A DNA stretch of 33,819 nt from CAYLZW01 sp964388085 (lineage in GTDB: Bacteria > Myxococcota > UBA727 > CAYLZW01). Every line of letters starts with the position of its first letter. Position 1 is the stretch's first letter. A program made the translations under genes and the position numbers. The notes under the pieces were generated by a model that saw nothing but the letters and a program-made list of their open reading frames with translations, searched no databases and was not told where the DNA came from. Location of the stretch: the NCBI GenBank assembly GCA_964388085.1, contig CAYLZW010000030.1:1-33819 (forward strand). Reading direction: 5' to 3'. This document shows positions 23,854 to 32,370 of the stretch, one piece after another.

Positions 23854-25331
23854 GGCGCCCGCTCCTGCGCAGCGGGCCCGTTCGGCGTGAGGAACGCGGG
23901 CGGGCGTCGCAGCGCCTTGATGCACGCGTCGTCGACAACGGAGGGGTCGGCGGCGCTGAAAAAGTCGGCGAGCAGGTCGGGGACGCAGCCGCGCGAGAGG
24001 AGGCCGTGGCCGGTGCCGGGCGCGACGATGTGGCGCGCGCGCGTGAGGCCACGAATGGCCTCCTCTCCCCAGCGCGGGGGCGTGACGGGATCGAGATCGC
24101 CCGAGAGCGCGAGCACGGGGACGTCCGAGCGGACGGGCGCGGCGTAATCGGCGGGGAGGGTGCCGATGGGCCAATCGGCGCACGCCTCGAGCATCGAGCG
24201 GATGGCCGAGCGGCCGAGTCGCGATCCCGCGAGCGCTCGCGCGCGTTCCTCGTCGCGGATGCGAGGCACGTCCTCGGCGCACACGACGGACAGGAACATG
24301 CCGATGCTGATGCCGTCGCTCGCGAGCGCGCCGACGAGGGCGACAAAGGAGGACCAATCGCCCTCGGAGGCGCGCGTGATGGCGAGCGGCAACAGGCTCG
24401 CGAGCTCTCCGTTGTACAGCGCCGCGCGGACCCCGCCCGCGAGCGCGTCCGCCGACAGGGTGATGGAGACCTCCTCGGCGGTACGAGGGTGCTTCACGCG
24501 CACGGTGCGCGAGCCGTCCTCGAGCTCGCGCAAGAGCGCGCGGAAGGTCTCGTCGAGGCGCGGGAACGCGGCGTCGCAGCGGGCGTCGGCGGCGCAGTCC
24601 GAGACCAGCTTCGCGAACGCTCGCTCCGCGTCGTCGCCGACCGGGAGGGGGAGGCGCATGGCGACGGGGGCGCTGCCGTCGAGGACGATCGCGCGCACGC
24701 GCTGCGGGTGACGACGGAGATACACGAGCGCCGCTCGCGTGCCGTAGGAGCCGCCGTAGAGGTTCACCCGCGGGTAGCCGAGGGCCGCGCGCACGTCGTC
24801 GAGGTCGTCCATGGCGACGGGGGTCGTGTACAGGCGAAGATCCGCGTCCCACCGCTCGCGGCACGCGCGCAGCTTGTCGGGCGGATAAGAGCTCGTCTCG
24901 AAGGCGGAGGCGAGGTCGTCGGGATCGTAGAGCTCGCAGTCGAGCGGGTTGCTCGCGCCGGTGCCGCGCTGGTCGACGAAGACGAGGTCGCGCCGCTCCC
25001 GCACGCGCTGGAACACCGGGGCGACGCTCGCGATGAGCTCCGTGGCCGCCTGCCCCGGTCCGCCCGCGAGGAAGAAGAGCGGGTCCGGCTCGGGCTTCGC
25101 CGCGATGGCGGGGACGACGACGACGCGCAGCGCGATCCTCCGGCCGCTCCGTCGCTCGCGGTCCTCGAACACGAGCAGGGTGCCGCAGCGGGCGACGCTC
25201 GGGACTCCATCGACGCGGCAGCTCTCGAGCACCAGCGGCTTCGCGACCGCGTCCGCGCGGGCGTTCGCCGGCAGCAGGCCGACGGCGAGGAGACAGGGGA
25301 GGAGACAGGGGAGGAGCGCGCGGGGGAGCAT
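23850..25331 (-). CDS. Secreted alpha/beta-hydrolase, S33-type peptidase (TAP-like)
   Basis: 493 residues with a Sec signal peptide at about 1-26 ('LLPCLLPCLLAVGLLPANARADA'). The alpha/beta-hydrolase core has the oxyanion segment 'FFLAGGPGQAA' (86-96), 'VFVDQRGTGASN' (117-128), the nucleophile elbow 'GGSYG' (S195), the acid in 'LSGDLDPVTPP' (D414) and the base in 'PGTGHG' (H442). This is the arrangement of tripeptidyl/prolyl aminopeptidase relatives. ATG at 25331 gives the signal peptide. An in-frame start at 25442 would bury it, so it is rejected. It is the first gene of the operon with the ABC exporter, so it may process or act beside the exported compound. Confidence 0.9.
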   Translation of the reverse strand: MLPRALLPCLLPCLLAVGLLPANARADAVAKPLVLESCRVDGVPSVARCGTLLVFEDRERRSGRRIALRVVVVPAIAAKPEPDPLFFLAGGPGQAATELIASVAPVFQRVRERRDLVFVDQRGTGASNPLDCELYDPDDLASAFETSSYPPDKLRACRERWDADLRLYTTPVAMDDLDDVRAALGYPRVNLYGGSYGTRAALVYLRRHPQRVRAIVLDGSAPVAMRLPLPVGDDAERAFAKLVSDCAADARCDAAFPRLDETFRALLRELEDGSRTVRVKHPRTAEEVSITLSADALAGGVRAALYNGELASLLPLAITRASEGDWSSFVALVGALASDGISIGMFLSVVCAEDVPRIRDEERARALAGSRLGRSAIRSMLEACADWPIGTLPADYAAPVRSDVPVLALSGDLDPVTPPRWGEEAIRGLTRARHIVAPGTGHGLLSRGCVPDLLADFFSAADPSVVDDACIKALRRPPAFLTPNGPAAQERAP

Positions 25332-25483
25332 GCGGGCGGAGCCTACTCCTCCGAGCACGCGGAGGGCCGTGCGCTCGCCTGGTCTGCGCGTCTCCCTCAC
25401 GCGCCGGATCGCTGCAGACACAAAGCCTCCGTGACGCCGCAAAGAAGCCCCTTCGCGTTGCCGGCGTTGCGGCGTGCCCTTGT

Positions 25484-26512
25484 TCAGCGCTCCCCGCCGC
25501 CACGTTCGCCCGGGATGAGCAAACCGAACGGGTTCCGCCGCAGCTGACCGAGCACGGCCTTCAGGTCCTCGACCAGCTTCTCGTCGTGGAACGCCTTGCC
25601 GGCGCCTCCTTCGCCGCGCTCGATCATGCCGAGCAGCTTATCCGCGCGCACGGCCAGGTCTTCGAACGCGCCGAGCGCCTGATCGACGTCTTGCAGCAAG
25701 GCCGCCTGACGCTCGGGGGAGACCAGGGGCATGGTCTCGACCACGTCGATCATCCTGCGTCCGTCGCCGACGAGGCCGGCGAGGTCAGCGTCCTCGAGCC
25801 CCTTGCCGAGCCGGTTGGCGCGCGCGATGGCGGCGCGCAGCTCGCTGCCATCACCGACCACGTTCTCGAGCGAGCCCATGAGCTCGCGCGCGTCCGTGAG
25901 GAGCGCCTTCGCTTCATCGAGCAGCGGCTTTCCCTCTCCCGTCTGCAGCAGCTCGTCGAGCTGCCGGATGAGCGCCGAGGTGCGCCGCATCAGATCGACC
26001 GCGTCCTCGCGTCCGTCGTCGAGGATGGCCCCCATCACCTCGAGCAGCGCGGCCGCGCGCGGCAACAAGAGGTCGGAGCGCGCGAGGTCGACCCCGCGCA
26101 CGACGGCGCCGGGCTTCAGCGGCTCGCTGCGAGGAACGGCGGGCACGACGTCGAGATAGTGCTCGCCGAGCACGCCGAGGGTGGTGACGTAGAAGCGGGC
26201 CTCGGGCGTGACGGCCGGCATGGCGCGCTCCTCGATGCGCGCGTGTACGCGGACCATGACGTCGGGGCCGGCCTGCTCGTCGGCGCCGGCCAGCAGCTCC
26301 ACGTCCTCGACCGCGCCGACCACGACGCCGGAGAGGCGCACCGCCGCGCCGGCCTTGATCGGGCCGGCGTAGCCGAAGTCCACCTGCAGGGGCACGCCGC
26401 GATACAGCCGCAAAGGACCCGTCACCACGAGCACCCCGAGCAGGATGCCGAGGGACGCGATGACCAGCGCGCCGACGCGCCAGGGGACGGAGGGACGTCG
26501 TCGCTCGCTCAC
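25484..26512 (-). CDS. MCE/MlaD-family lipid transport protein
   Basis: 342 residues, a GTG start overlapping the stop of the upstream ATPase as GTGA. One N-terminal membrane helix (about 11-31) is followed by a single MCE domain (about 41-142, with 'LQVDFGYAGPIKAGAAVRLSGVVVGAVEDVELL' and 'YVTTLGVLGEHYLDVVPA'). A long helical region continues to about residue 320 ('LIRQLDELLQTGEGKPLLDEAKALLTDARELMGSLENVV'). MlaD proteins form hexameric rings that pass phospholipids between membranes. The long C-terminal helices could form a tube like that of PqiB or Mce1. It is the last gene of the six-gene operon. Confidence 0.92.
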   Translation of the reverse strand: MSERRRPSVPWRVGALVIASLGILLGVLVVTGPLRLYRGVPLQVDFGYAGPIKAGAAVRLSGVVVGAVEDVELLAGADEQAGPDVMVRVHARIEERAMPAVTPEARFYVTTLGVLGEHYLDVVPAVPRSEPLKPGAVVRGVDLARSDLLLPRAAALLEVMGAILDDGREDAVDLMRRTSALIRQLDELLQTGEGKPLLDEAKALLTDARELMGSLENVVGDGSELRAAIARANRLGKGLEDADLAGLVGDGRRMIDVVETMPLVSPERQAALLQDVDQALGAFEDLAVRADKLLGMIERGEGGAGKAFHDEKLVEDLKAVLGQLRRNPFGLLIPGERGGGER

Positions 26513-27258
26513 GCGGGCCTCCCCTCGAGCAGCGCCACCAAGGGCGCGGTGTCTCGCGCGGCGCGGCGCCCGCTGTCGTCTTCGAAGGGCCCGCGCCAGG
26601 CGACGCGGCCCTCGTGCACCCAGGTGAGCGTCGGGGACAAGCGCTCGAGGCTGCGTACGTCGTGGGTGATGACGATGAGCGTCGAGCCCGACGTCGCCAA
26701 GGCCGCGAGCGCGTCGTCCACCTCGCGGGCGGCGAGCGGATCGAGGCCGGTGGTCGGCTCGTCGACGATGAGCACCTCTGGCTCGAGCACCAGCGCGCGG
26801 CACAGCGCGACCCGCCGGAGCGCGCCGGGCGTCATCTCGCGCGGCAGCTTGTGGCGCTCGTCGTTCAGCGAGAGCCGCTCGAGCCAAGCCGCGGGGTCGG
26901 CCGCGCTCCGTCCTCGGCGACGAAAGAGCGCGAAGCGCACGTTCTCGAGGGCGCTGAGGTCGTCGAGCAGGGCCGGATCCTGGTGCACGAACACGACGCG
27001 CTCGCGCAGGCGCGCGAAGCCGTCGTCGTCACCCGCGCTCACCCGCGCGGCGTGGCCGTCGCCCTCGACGGTGACGCTGCCGCTCGTCATGGGCAATAGG
27101 CCGGTCAGCGCCTTCATGAGCACGCTCTTGCCGGCGCCCGAGCGTCCAACCACGGCGTGCATGCGCCCGCCTTCGAACACCGCGCCGGCGCCGTCGATGA
27201 GCGTGCGCCCGCCGAGCTCGACGCGCACCCCGGCGCAGGACAACGTGGCCGCGCTCAT
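26509..27258 (-). CDS. MlaF-like ABC ATPase with degenerate signature motif
   Basis: 249 residues. Walker A is GRSGAGKS (38-45), the Q-loop is Q93, Walker B is 'VLIVDEPTTGLDP' (E167 present) and the H-loop is 'ITHD' (H199). The signature that should read LSGGQ is MTPGA (142-146, 'LPREMTPGALRRVALCRAL'). It therefore has a working catalytic core but offers a poor signature to its partner's ATP site. The operon's other ATPase (28798) has the opposite defect, which argues that the two form a heterodimer. The start overlaps the permease stop by 4 bp. Confidence 0.93.
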   Translation of the reverse strand: MSAATLSCAGVRVELGGRTLIDGAGAVFEGGRMHAVVGRSGAGKSVLMKALTGLLPMTSGSVTVEGDGHAARVSAGDDDGFARLRERVVFVHQDPALLDDLSALENVRFALFRRRGRSAADPAAWLERLSLNDERHKLPREMTPGALRRVALCRALVLEPEVLIVDEPTTGLDPLAAREVDDALAALATSGSTLIVITHDVRSLERLSPTLTWVHEGRVAWRGPFEDDSGRRAARDTAPLVALLEGRPA

Positions 27259-27989
27259 GCCGGACCTCGCACGAACAGCCACCAGATGACGTCGAGGCCG
27301 AGGTTCGCGCCCAGCACCAACACGAAGCTCAACACGCCCGCTCTCGTCGTCGCCACGCCCACTTCCTCGGCTCCTCCGCGCGCCGCGAGGCCTGCCGCGA
27401 GCGAGCCTACGAACACGAGCCCGCCCATGACGCTGCACTTGAGCACGAGCAGCACCGCGGAGTGCAACTGCACCGCCTCGGGATGAAAGAAGGTGCCGGG
27501 GTTCACGCCGTGGCGCGCCCACATGGTCAGCGTGCCCGCGATCTCCCAGGTCACGGCAGAGAGCAGGCCGAGGCAGGCGCCGCCGACGACGAGCGCGAGG
27601 CCCATGGGCGCCAGCCGCTCGCGCGCGGGCTCGCCGCCGAACACGTCCAGCGCGTCGAGCGTCTGCTCGCTGGTGAGCGTCGCGACCTCCGCGGCGAAGC
27701 CTCCGCCGACGCGCGCCGCCAGCGTGACCGCGACGACGAGCGGACCGAACTCCTCGAAGCCGAGCACGATGTATTCGGGGCCGATGAAGCTCTGATCGCC
27801 GAGCAGCCGCAGCGCCTGCACGCCCGCCTGATCGCACATGGCCGCGCCGACACACATGACCGTCACGGTGACGAGGAAGAGCGAGCCCCAGAGGACCTCG
27901 TCGAGGCGATCCAGAAACGCGCGCGCGGGCACCCGCCAGGGCGAGAGCACCAGCACCTGCATCGTCGCGCTGAAGCGCGGCGGCAACAT
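27255..27989 (-). CDS. MlaE-family permease (second of two)
   Basis: 244 residues. The family core is visible: 'FGPLVVAVTLAARVGGGFAAEVATLTSEQTLDALDVFGGEPARERLAP' contains the conserved ARVG..FAAE..T.......DAL segment. About five hydrophobic segments are present, one of them 'LLVLKCSVMGGLVFVGSLAAGLAA'. It would sit in the inner membrane as the lipid-binding part of an MCE transporter. The ATG overlaps the upstream permease stop by 1 bp (TGATG), and a GTG lies just upstream. It differs strongly from its neighbour (27989-28801), so the two are paralogues and not a recent duplication. Confidence 0.92.
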   Translation of the reverse strand: MLPPRFSATMQVLVLSPWRVPARAFLDRLDEVLWGSLFLVTVTVMCVGAAMCDQAGVQALRLLGDQSFIGPEYIVLGFEEFGPLVVAVTLAARVGGGFAAEVATLTSEQTLDALDVFGGEPARERLAPMGLALVVGGACLGLLSAVTWEIAGTLTMWARHGVNPGTFFHPEAVQLHSAVLLVLKCSVMGGLVFVGSLAAGLAARGGAEEVGVATTRAGVLSFVLVLGANLGLDVIWWLFVRGPA

Positions 27990-28801
27990 CACGCGCCTCC
28001 GAGGAAGGTCAGGTAAAGGTTCAGCACGACGACGCCGGTGAGGGAGGCCACGCACTGCGCATACACCGCGCGGCCGATGGCGCGCGCGTCGCGTCCGCCG
28101 CGCGTACCGAACCAACACGACGACACCGCGATGAGGGCGCCGAAGGCGATGAGGCGGCCGAGACCCTCGAGCGGGACGGTCCAGTGCATGTACTCCGTGA
28201 GCGACGAGAAGCTCGCGCTCAGGTTCTGATCGCCGATGGCCCAGGCGAGGCCGAAGCTCGAGAGCAGCACCGTCGTCGTGGCGATGGGATAGAGCAGCGC
28301 GGCCGAGAGCACGATGGCCCACAGGCGCGGCGCGATGACCACGCGCTCCTCGTCGAGCCCGAGGGCCGAGAGCGCGTCGAGCCGCTCGCGCGCCATCATG
28401 CTCGCGAGCTCGGCGGTGTTCTTGGCGCCGAGCCTCGATGCCAGCGTGAGCCCGAGCAGCATCGGGCCGACCTCGCGGAACGAGGACACGCCCGAGGCCC
28501 AGCCGTACACGTCGGTGGCGTTGTAGCGCGAGATGTAGCCGAGGCCCTGCATGGCGACGACGCCGCCGATGATGATGCTGCCCGCGAGCACGAGCCCGAG
28601 GCTGCCGATGGCGAAGCGATCGATCTGCCGCAGGGTCTCGGCGAGATCCACGCGCAAGCGCGCGAGCCGCCTCGAGGAGCGCGCGGCCAGGAGCACCTGT
28701 CCGCCGACGTCGTGACAGAGGGAGAGCACGGCGCTGCCGGTGCGCGCGATGAGCGACGAGGCCTCGTCGGGGCCTGCTTCGGGGATGCCCTCGACCTTCA
28801 C
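27989..28801 (-). CDS. MlaE-family permease (first of two)
   Basis: 270 residues. An N-terminal amphipathic region (1-60) precedes membrane segments such as 'FAIGSLGLVLAGSIIIGGVVAMQGL' (about 63-87). The MlaE core reads 'FREVGPMLLGLTLASRLGAKNTAELASMMARERLDALSALGLD', with the conserved E-x-GP, ASR-G and E-...-DAL elements. Paired with the second MlaE-type gene, it should give a heterodimeric membrane core; Mla in E. coli uses two copies of one MlaE. The start overlaps the ATPase stop by 4 bp. Confidence 0.93.
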   Translation of the reverse strand: MKVEGIPEAGPDEASSLIARTGSAVLSLCHDVGGQVLLAARSSRRLARLRVDLAETLRQIDRFAIGSLGLVLAGSIIIGGVVAMQGLGYISRYNATDVYGWASGVSSFREVGPMLLGLTLASRLGAKNTAELASMMARERLDALSALGLDEERVVIAPRLWAIVLSAALLYPIATTTVLLSSFGLAWAIGDQNLSASFSSLTEYMHWTVPLEGLGRLIAFGALIAVSSCWFGTRGGRDARAIGRAVYAQCVASLTGVVVLNLYLTFLGGA

Positions 28802-29514
28802 GCGGCTCTCCGGCGAGGAGCGAAGGGCTCGAGCGCGGCGATCGCGGACAGGCCCCCGGCCGCGCCCTGGTACGCGACCCGGCCGGCGTCGAGCACGAGC
28901 ACGAGATCGCTGCGCGGTAGCACCGCGTCCACGTCGTGCGTCACGATGACGGCCGCCATGTCGCGCGAGCGCACGCGCGCGAACAGCCGCGCGAGCACCT
29001 CCGCCGCCGTGCTCGGATCGAGGCCGGCCGTCACCGCGTCCCCGAGGAGGAGCGCCGGATCACAGGCGAGCGCGCGCGCGATGCCGAGCCGCTTACGCAT
29101 GCCGCCGGAGAGCTCCGCGGGGAAGCTCTCGAACGCTCCGCCGAGGCCGACGGCGCTGAGCGCCTCGCGCGCGCGACGGTCCGCATCGTCGAGCCCGCGC
29201 GCGCGCACGGCGACGCGTACGTTCTCGAGCGCGCTCTCGTCGTCGAGCAGCGCGTCACGCTGGAAGCAGAAGCCGACGCGCCGGCGCACCTCGTCGAGCG
29301 TGTCCGGCACGAGGCGCACGCCACCGACCCGCACCTCGCCGGCCGCGAGCGGCAAGAGCCCGACGAGGCCCGAGAGCAGCAGCGACTTCCCCGCGCCCGC
29401 GCGCCCGAGCACGGCCGCGCACTCGCCCTTCGCGAGCGTGAAGTCCACGGGCCCGACCTGAAAGCCTCCGGCGCCGCTCACGACGACGCCGCGCAGCTCG
29501 AGCACGGCCGGCAT
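28798..29514 (-). CDS. MlaF-like ABC ATPase lacking the Walker B glutamate
   Basis: 238 residues. Walker A is GRAGAGKS (37-44), the Q-loop is Q85, the signature is an intact 'LSGGMRKRLGIARAL' (135-149) and the H-loop is 'VTHD' (H193). Walker B reads 'ALLLGDAVTAGLDP', so the residue after the Asp (A160) is Ala and not the catalytic Glu, and the usual Pro is Val. The codons are GAC GCG, so a single-base sequencing error would have to hit the right base of GAG twice over; the change is likely real. This subunit should bind but not hydrolyse ATP, while giving its signature to the partner ATPase (26509). The start overlaps the UbiB-like gene stop (TGATG). Confidence 0.93.
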   Translation of the reverse strand: MPAVLELRGVVVSGAGGFQVGPVDFTLAKGECAAVLGRAGAGKSLLLSGLVGLLPLAAGEVRVGGVRLVPDTLDEVRRRVGFCFQRDALLDDESALENVRVAVRARGLDDADRRAREALSAVGLGGAFESFPAELSGGMRKRLGIARALACDPALLLGDAVTAGLDPSTAAEVLARLFARVRSRDMAAVIVTHDVDAVLPRSDLVLVLDAGRVAYQGAAGGLSAIAALEPFAPRRRAA

Positions 29515-31223
29515 CAGCGATTCCTCCGCCGTCCGAGCAGCCCGCTCAGCAGCTTGCCGACGGAGATCTTGCGCACGCGCCCGCCGGTGAGAAACCACGT
29601 GAAGGCGACGCCGAACAGGCCGCCGGCCATCAGGAACGCCACCGCCGGCAAGATGGGGACGCCCGCGATCTCCCACTCGTAGCGCGCCAGCACGTAGAAG
29701 CCGCCGAGCATGGACGCGCTCGCCAGCAGCCCGCCGAAGATGGTCATACCGAGGCCGCGCAGGTTCCGGTCGAGGTGCGCGAGATCGTGCGAGACCATCT
29801 GCATGGTGACGTGCCCGCGCTCGAGGTCGAGCAGCGCCTGGCTGACCTGCAGCGGCAGATCCTGGACGAGCATGCCGAGCTGCATCGCCATCTTGAGGCC
29901 GCCGCCTTGCAGGTTGCGCGGGTCGAAGCGCTCGAGCAAGAGCGCCTGCGCGCGCTCGGCGAGCTTCGCCGTGGGCTCGAGGCCCGGGTGCAGCTTGCGC
30001 ACGATGCCGTCGACGGTGACGGTGGTCTTCGAGAGCAGCGCGAGCTCCTTCGGCATGCGCATGCCGAAGCGGGCGGACAGGTCCACGAGGTCACCGAGCA
30101 CGGCCGAGGTGTCGACGTCGGCCACGCTGAGCCCGAGGTAGCGATCGAGGATGCGCCGGATGGCGTCCCGGAACTCGTACAGCGGCACGCGCTTTTGCGC
30201 CTCCCCCATGCGCACGAGGATGCGCGCGAGCGTGTCGGCGTCGCGCAGCGTGATCGCGAGCAGCAACGTCAGCATGCGATCCTGGGTGTCGCGCGCGAGG
30301 CGCCCCATGAGCCCCATGTCGATGAACGCGATGCAGCCGTCGTCGGTGACGAGCACGTTGCCCGGGTGCGGGTCCGCGTGGAACATGCCGTCCTTGAAGA
30401 TGTGGTCGAAGTTCAACAACACCAGGCGCTCGACGATGGCGTGCGTTCGCTCCACGTCGTCGTCGTCCGCGAGCTCGGTGATGCGCCGGCCGTGGATGCG
30501 CTCCATGGTGAGCACCGTTCGGCAGCTCACGTCGTCGTAGAGCTTCGGCGAGTGCACGCCCTCGCGGCCCTGGTTGAAGCTCGCGAAGGCGCGCAGGTTG
30601 CGCGCCTCGAGCGTGAAGTCGAGCTCGGCGGTGAGGCCCGTCTCGAACTCCTGCGCGAGGTCGTGCACGCGGTAGGTGGAGAACTCCTCGACCACCAGCT
30701 CGAGCAATTGCGCCAGGATGACGAGGATGGACGCGTCCGCGCGCACCTCGGCGGCGATGCCCGGGCGCTGCACCTTGACGACGACGTCCTCGCCGCTCTG
30801 CAGCTTGGCCACGTGCACCTGCGCCATGGACGCCGACGCGAGCGGCTCCTCCTCGATGCTCGCGAACAGCTCCTCGAGCGGCCGGCCGAGCCCGCTCTCG
30901 ATCTGCGTCCTCACGTCCGCGAAGGGAAAGGGCGGCACCTGATCCTGCAGGCGCGCGAGCTCGCTCGTGAACTCCGGCGGCAGCAGGTCGTGCCTCGTCG
31001 ACAGGATCTGGCCGAGCTTCACGAACGTGGGCCCGAGCTCCTCGAGCATGCGGCAGAAGCGCTGCGCCACCGGCGCCTCGGGCTCCTTCTCGTCGGCCTT
31101 GCGCGTGAAGCGCTGGATGATGGCCATGCGCCGCATGGTCGGCGTGAACCCGTGCGTCGCCATCACGCGCGCGATCTGCCGCACGCGCCCGAGGTCATGT
31201 CGGATCTCACCAAAGAGCGTCAT
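29514..31223 (-). CDS. UbiB/ABC1/AarF-family atypical kinase-like protein
   Basis: 569 residues. Family motifs in order: 'GPTFVKLGQILSTRHDLLP' (64-82, the KxGQ motif), the Ala-rich nucleotide loop 'ASASMAQVH' (129-137), 'VVVKVQRPG' (147-155, Lys150), 'FHADPHPGNVLV' (281-292) and 'FIDMGLMG' (300-307). The C-terminus has two hydrophobic segments, as in membrane-anchored UbiB. Relatives support quinone synthesis or lipid handling through ATPase/kinase activity. ATG at 31223 begins MTLFGEIRHDLGRV and is preferred to a longer low-complexity frame upstream. It leads an operon with an MCE-type transporter, which suggests a lipid role over ubiquinone synthesis; no quinone gene is nearby. Confidence 0.93.
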   Translation of the reverse strand: MTLFGEIRHDLGRVRQIARVMATHGFTPTMRRMAIIQRFTRKADEKEPEAPVAQRFCRMLEELGPTFVKLGQILSTRHDLLPPEFTSELARLQDQVPPFPFADVRTQIESGLGRPLEELFASIEEEPLASASMAQVHVAKLQSGEDVVVKVQRPGIAAEVRADASILVILAQLLELVVEEFSTYRVHDLAQEFETGLTAELDFTLEARNLRAFASFNQGREGVHSPKLYDDVSCRTVLTMERIHGRRITELADDDDVERTHAIVERLVLLNFDHIFKDGMFHADPHPGNVLVTDDGCIAFIDMGLMGRLARDTQDRMLTLLLAITLRDADTLARILVRMGEAQKRVPLYEFRDAIRRILDRYLGLSVADVDTSAVLGDLVDLSARFGMRMPKELALLSKTTVTVDGIVRKLHPGLEPTAKLAERAQALLLERFDPRNLQGGGLKMAMQLGMLVQDLPLQVSQALLDLERGHVTMQMVSHDLAHLDRNLRGLGMTIFGGLLASASMLGGFYVLARYEWEIAGVPILPAVAFLMAGGLFGVAFTWFLTGGRVRKISVGKLLSGLLGRRRNR

Positions 31224-31362
31224 CGCCGGCGGAGGATCGCAACTGCTCGGCCTCCCGGCGAGTTTTCGTTTCCGGGCGGCCACCGACGGCCTCTCGCCGG
31301 GGGATGCGGCATCCGCTGGGACCGTGGCCGCGCTCTGTGGGATGTTGTCGCCCGGAGGTCCT
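31224..31362. promoter_or_regulatory. Divergent promoter region for the MCE operon and lipoprotein gene
   Basis: A 139-bp interval between two divergent starts, so both promoters should lie here. The right half ends with GGAGG at 31355-31359, a good ribosome site for the ATG at 31363. I cannot assign -35/-10 boxes with confidence. Confidence 0.4.
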
Positions 31363-32370
31363 ATGAACCGTTGCCGCCTGCGCGCGAGCGTCACCGTCGT
31401 TGTTCTCTCCGTCGCCCTGTCGTCGTCGCTCGGGTGCAGCGACAAGGGCGGCGCGGACACTCCTCCGGCGACCGGCAGCGCGGAGGCGGCCCCGGGCAGC
31501 GACGCGCCGGCGCAGGGGGTGGCCATCTCCGCCGCCGAGCCCGCCATGCTCTCGAAGGTGGGCGAGGTCGGTCTGCCGCCGGCCGAGGCGCCGTCGTCGT
31601 GGAGCGCGGGCTGGCAGCTCACGCCCGGCACGCCCGTGCGCTACAGCTACCTGCAGCAGATCACGGCGGAGATGGCCGGCCAGGCCGCGTCACCGTCGAA
31701 GCAGGGCATGGAGGTCAGCGGCACCCTCGTCGTCACGCCGACGAGCGCCACGGCGGCGGACATCGAGCTCACGGACGCCCGCTCGGTCGTCACGGCGCAG
31801 ATCGAGGGGCAGCCCGAGCAGCGCATGGAGCAGCCGCTGCCGCCGAAGAAGTACGGCGCCCTGCTGTCCACGACGAACGCGCCCGTGCAGCCAGAGGATC
31901 CGCTGCTGTTCGCGATCCTGGCGGTGCCGCAGGAGCCGAGCGCCGTCGGCGAGAAGATCAGCAAGCAGCTCACGATGCCCATCGACGGGCCCGAGGGGGA
32001 GCTCACCGCCGCGGGCACCGCGACCTGGACGCTGCGCGGCTTCGTTCAGTGCGGCGAGCACACCTGCGCGCACTACTCACACGACGTGGACATCGCCAAG
32101 CTCAGCCTGCCGCCCGGGGCCAAGGGCAGCTACGGCGCCCGCGCGCGCGCGATCGGCTGGACGCTCGTCGACGTCGACGACCACGCGCTCTACCGCCACA
32201 AGAGCGCCACGCACCTGCGCCTGCAGGCCGAGGTACCGGCGACGAGCGCTGCCGGCTCTCACGGCGCCGCGTCACAGCCGGCCAAGCCGCAGTCCATGGA
32301 CATGGCGCAGGAGCACTTTCACGAGCTGGTTCGGCAGGCCCCGGCCGCGCAGGAGGCCGCGCCGAAGTGA
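31363..32370 (+). CDS. Lipoprotein, function unknown
   Basis: 335 residues. The signal peptide has lipobox SSLGC (Cys25), followed by a Gly/Ala/Pro-rich linker. Residues about 80-290 look beta-rich ('TPGTPVRYSYLQQITAEMAG', 'MEVSGTLVVTPTSATAADIELTDARSVVTAQIEG', 'ATWTLRGFVQCGEHTCAHYSHDVDI'). One Cys pair (CGEHTC) could form a disulfide. The C-terminal 50 residues are Ala/Gln/Pro-rich. I do not recognise the family. A ribosome site GGAGG lies 3 bp before the ATG. The stop overlaps the pseudouridine synthase start as GTGA, so the two genes are coupled although their roles seem unrelated. Confidence 0.85.
   Translation: MNRCRLRASVTVVVLSVALSSSLGCSDKGGADTPPATGSAEAAPGSDAPAQGVAISAAEPAMLSKVGEVGLPPAEAPSSWSAGWQLTPGTPVRYSYLQQITAEMAGQAASPSKQGMEVSGTLVVTPTSATAADIELTDARSVVTAQIEGQPEQRMEQPLPPKKYGALLSTTNAPVQPEDPLLFAILAVPQEPSAVGEKISKQLTMPIDGPEGELTAAGTATWTLRGFVQCGEHTCAHYSHDVDIAKLSLPPGAKGSYGARARAIGWTLVDVDDHALYRHKSATHLRLQAEVPATSAAGSHGAASQPAKPQSMDMAQEHFHELVRQAPAAQEAAPK

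Noticed and set aside
29775..32364. A very long plus-strand frame leading into the pseudouridine synthase
   Set aside because: It is antisense to the UbiB-like gene and out of frame with the lipoprotein; only the part from the GTG at 32367 matches a family.
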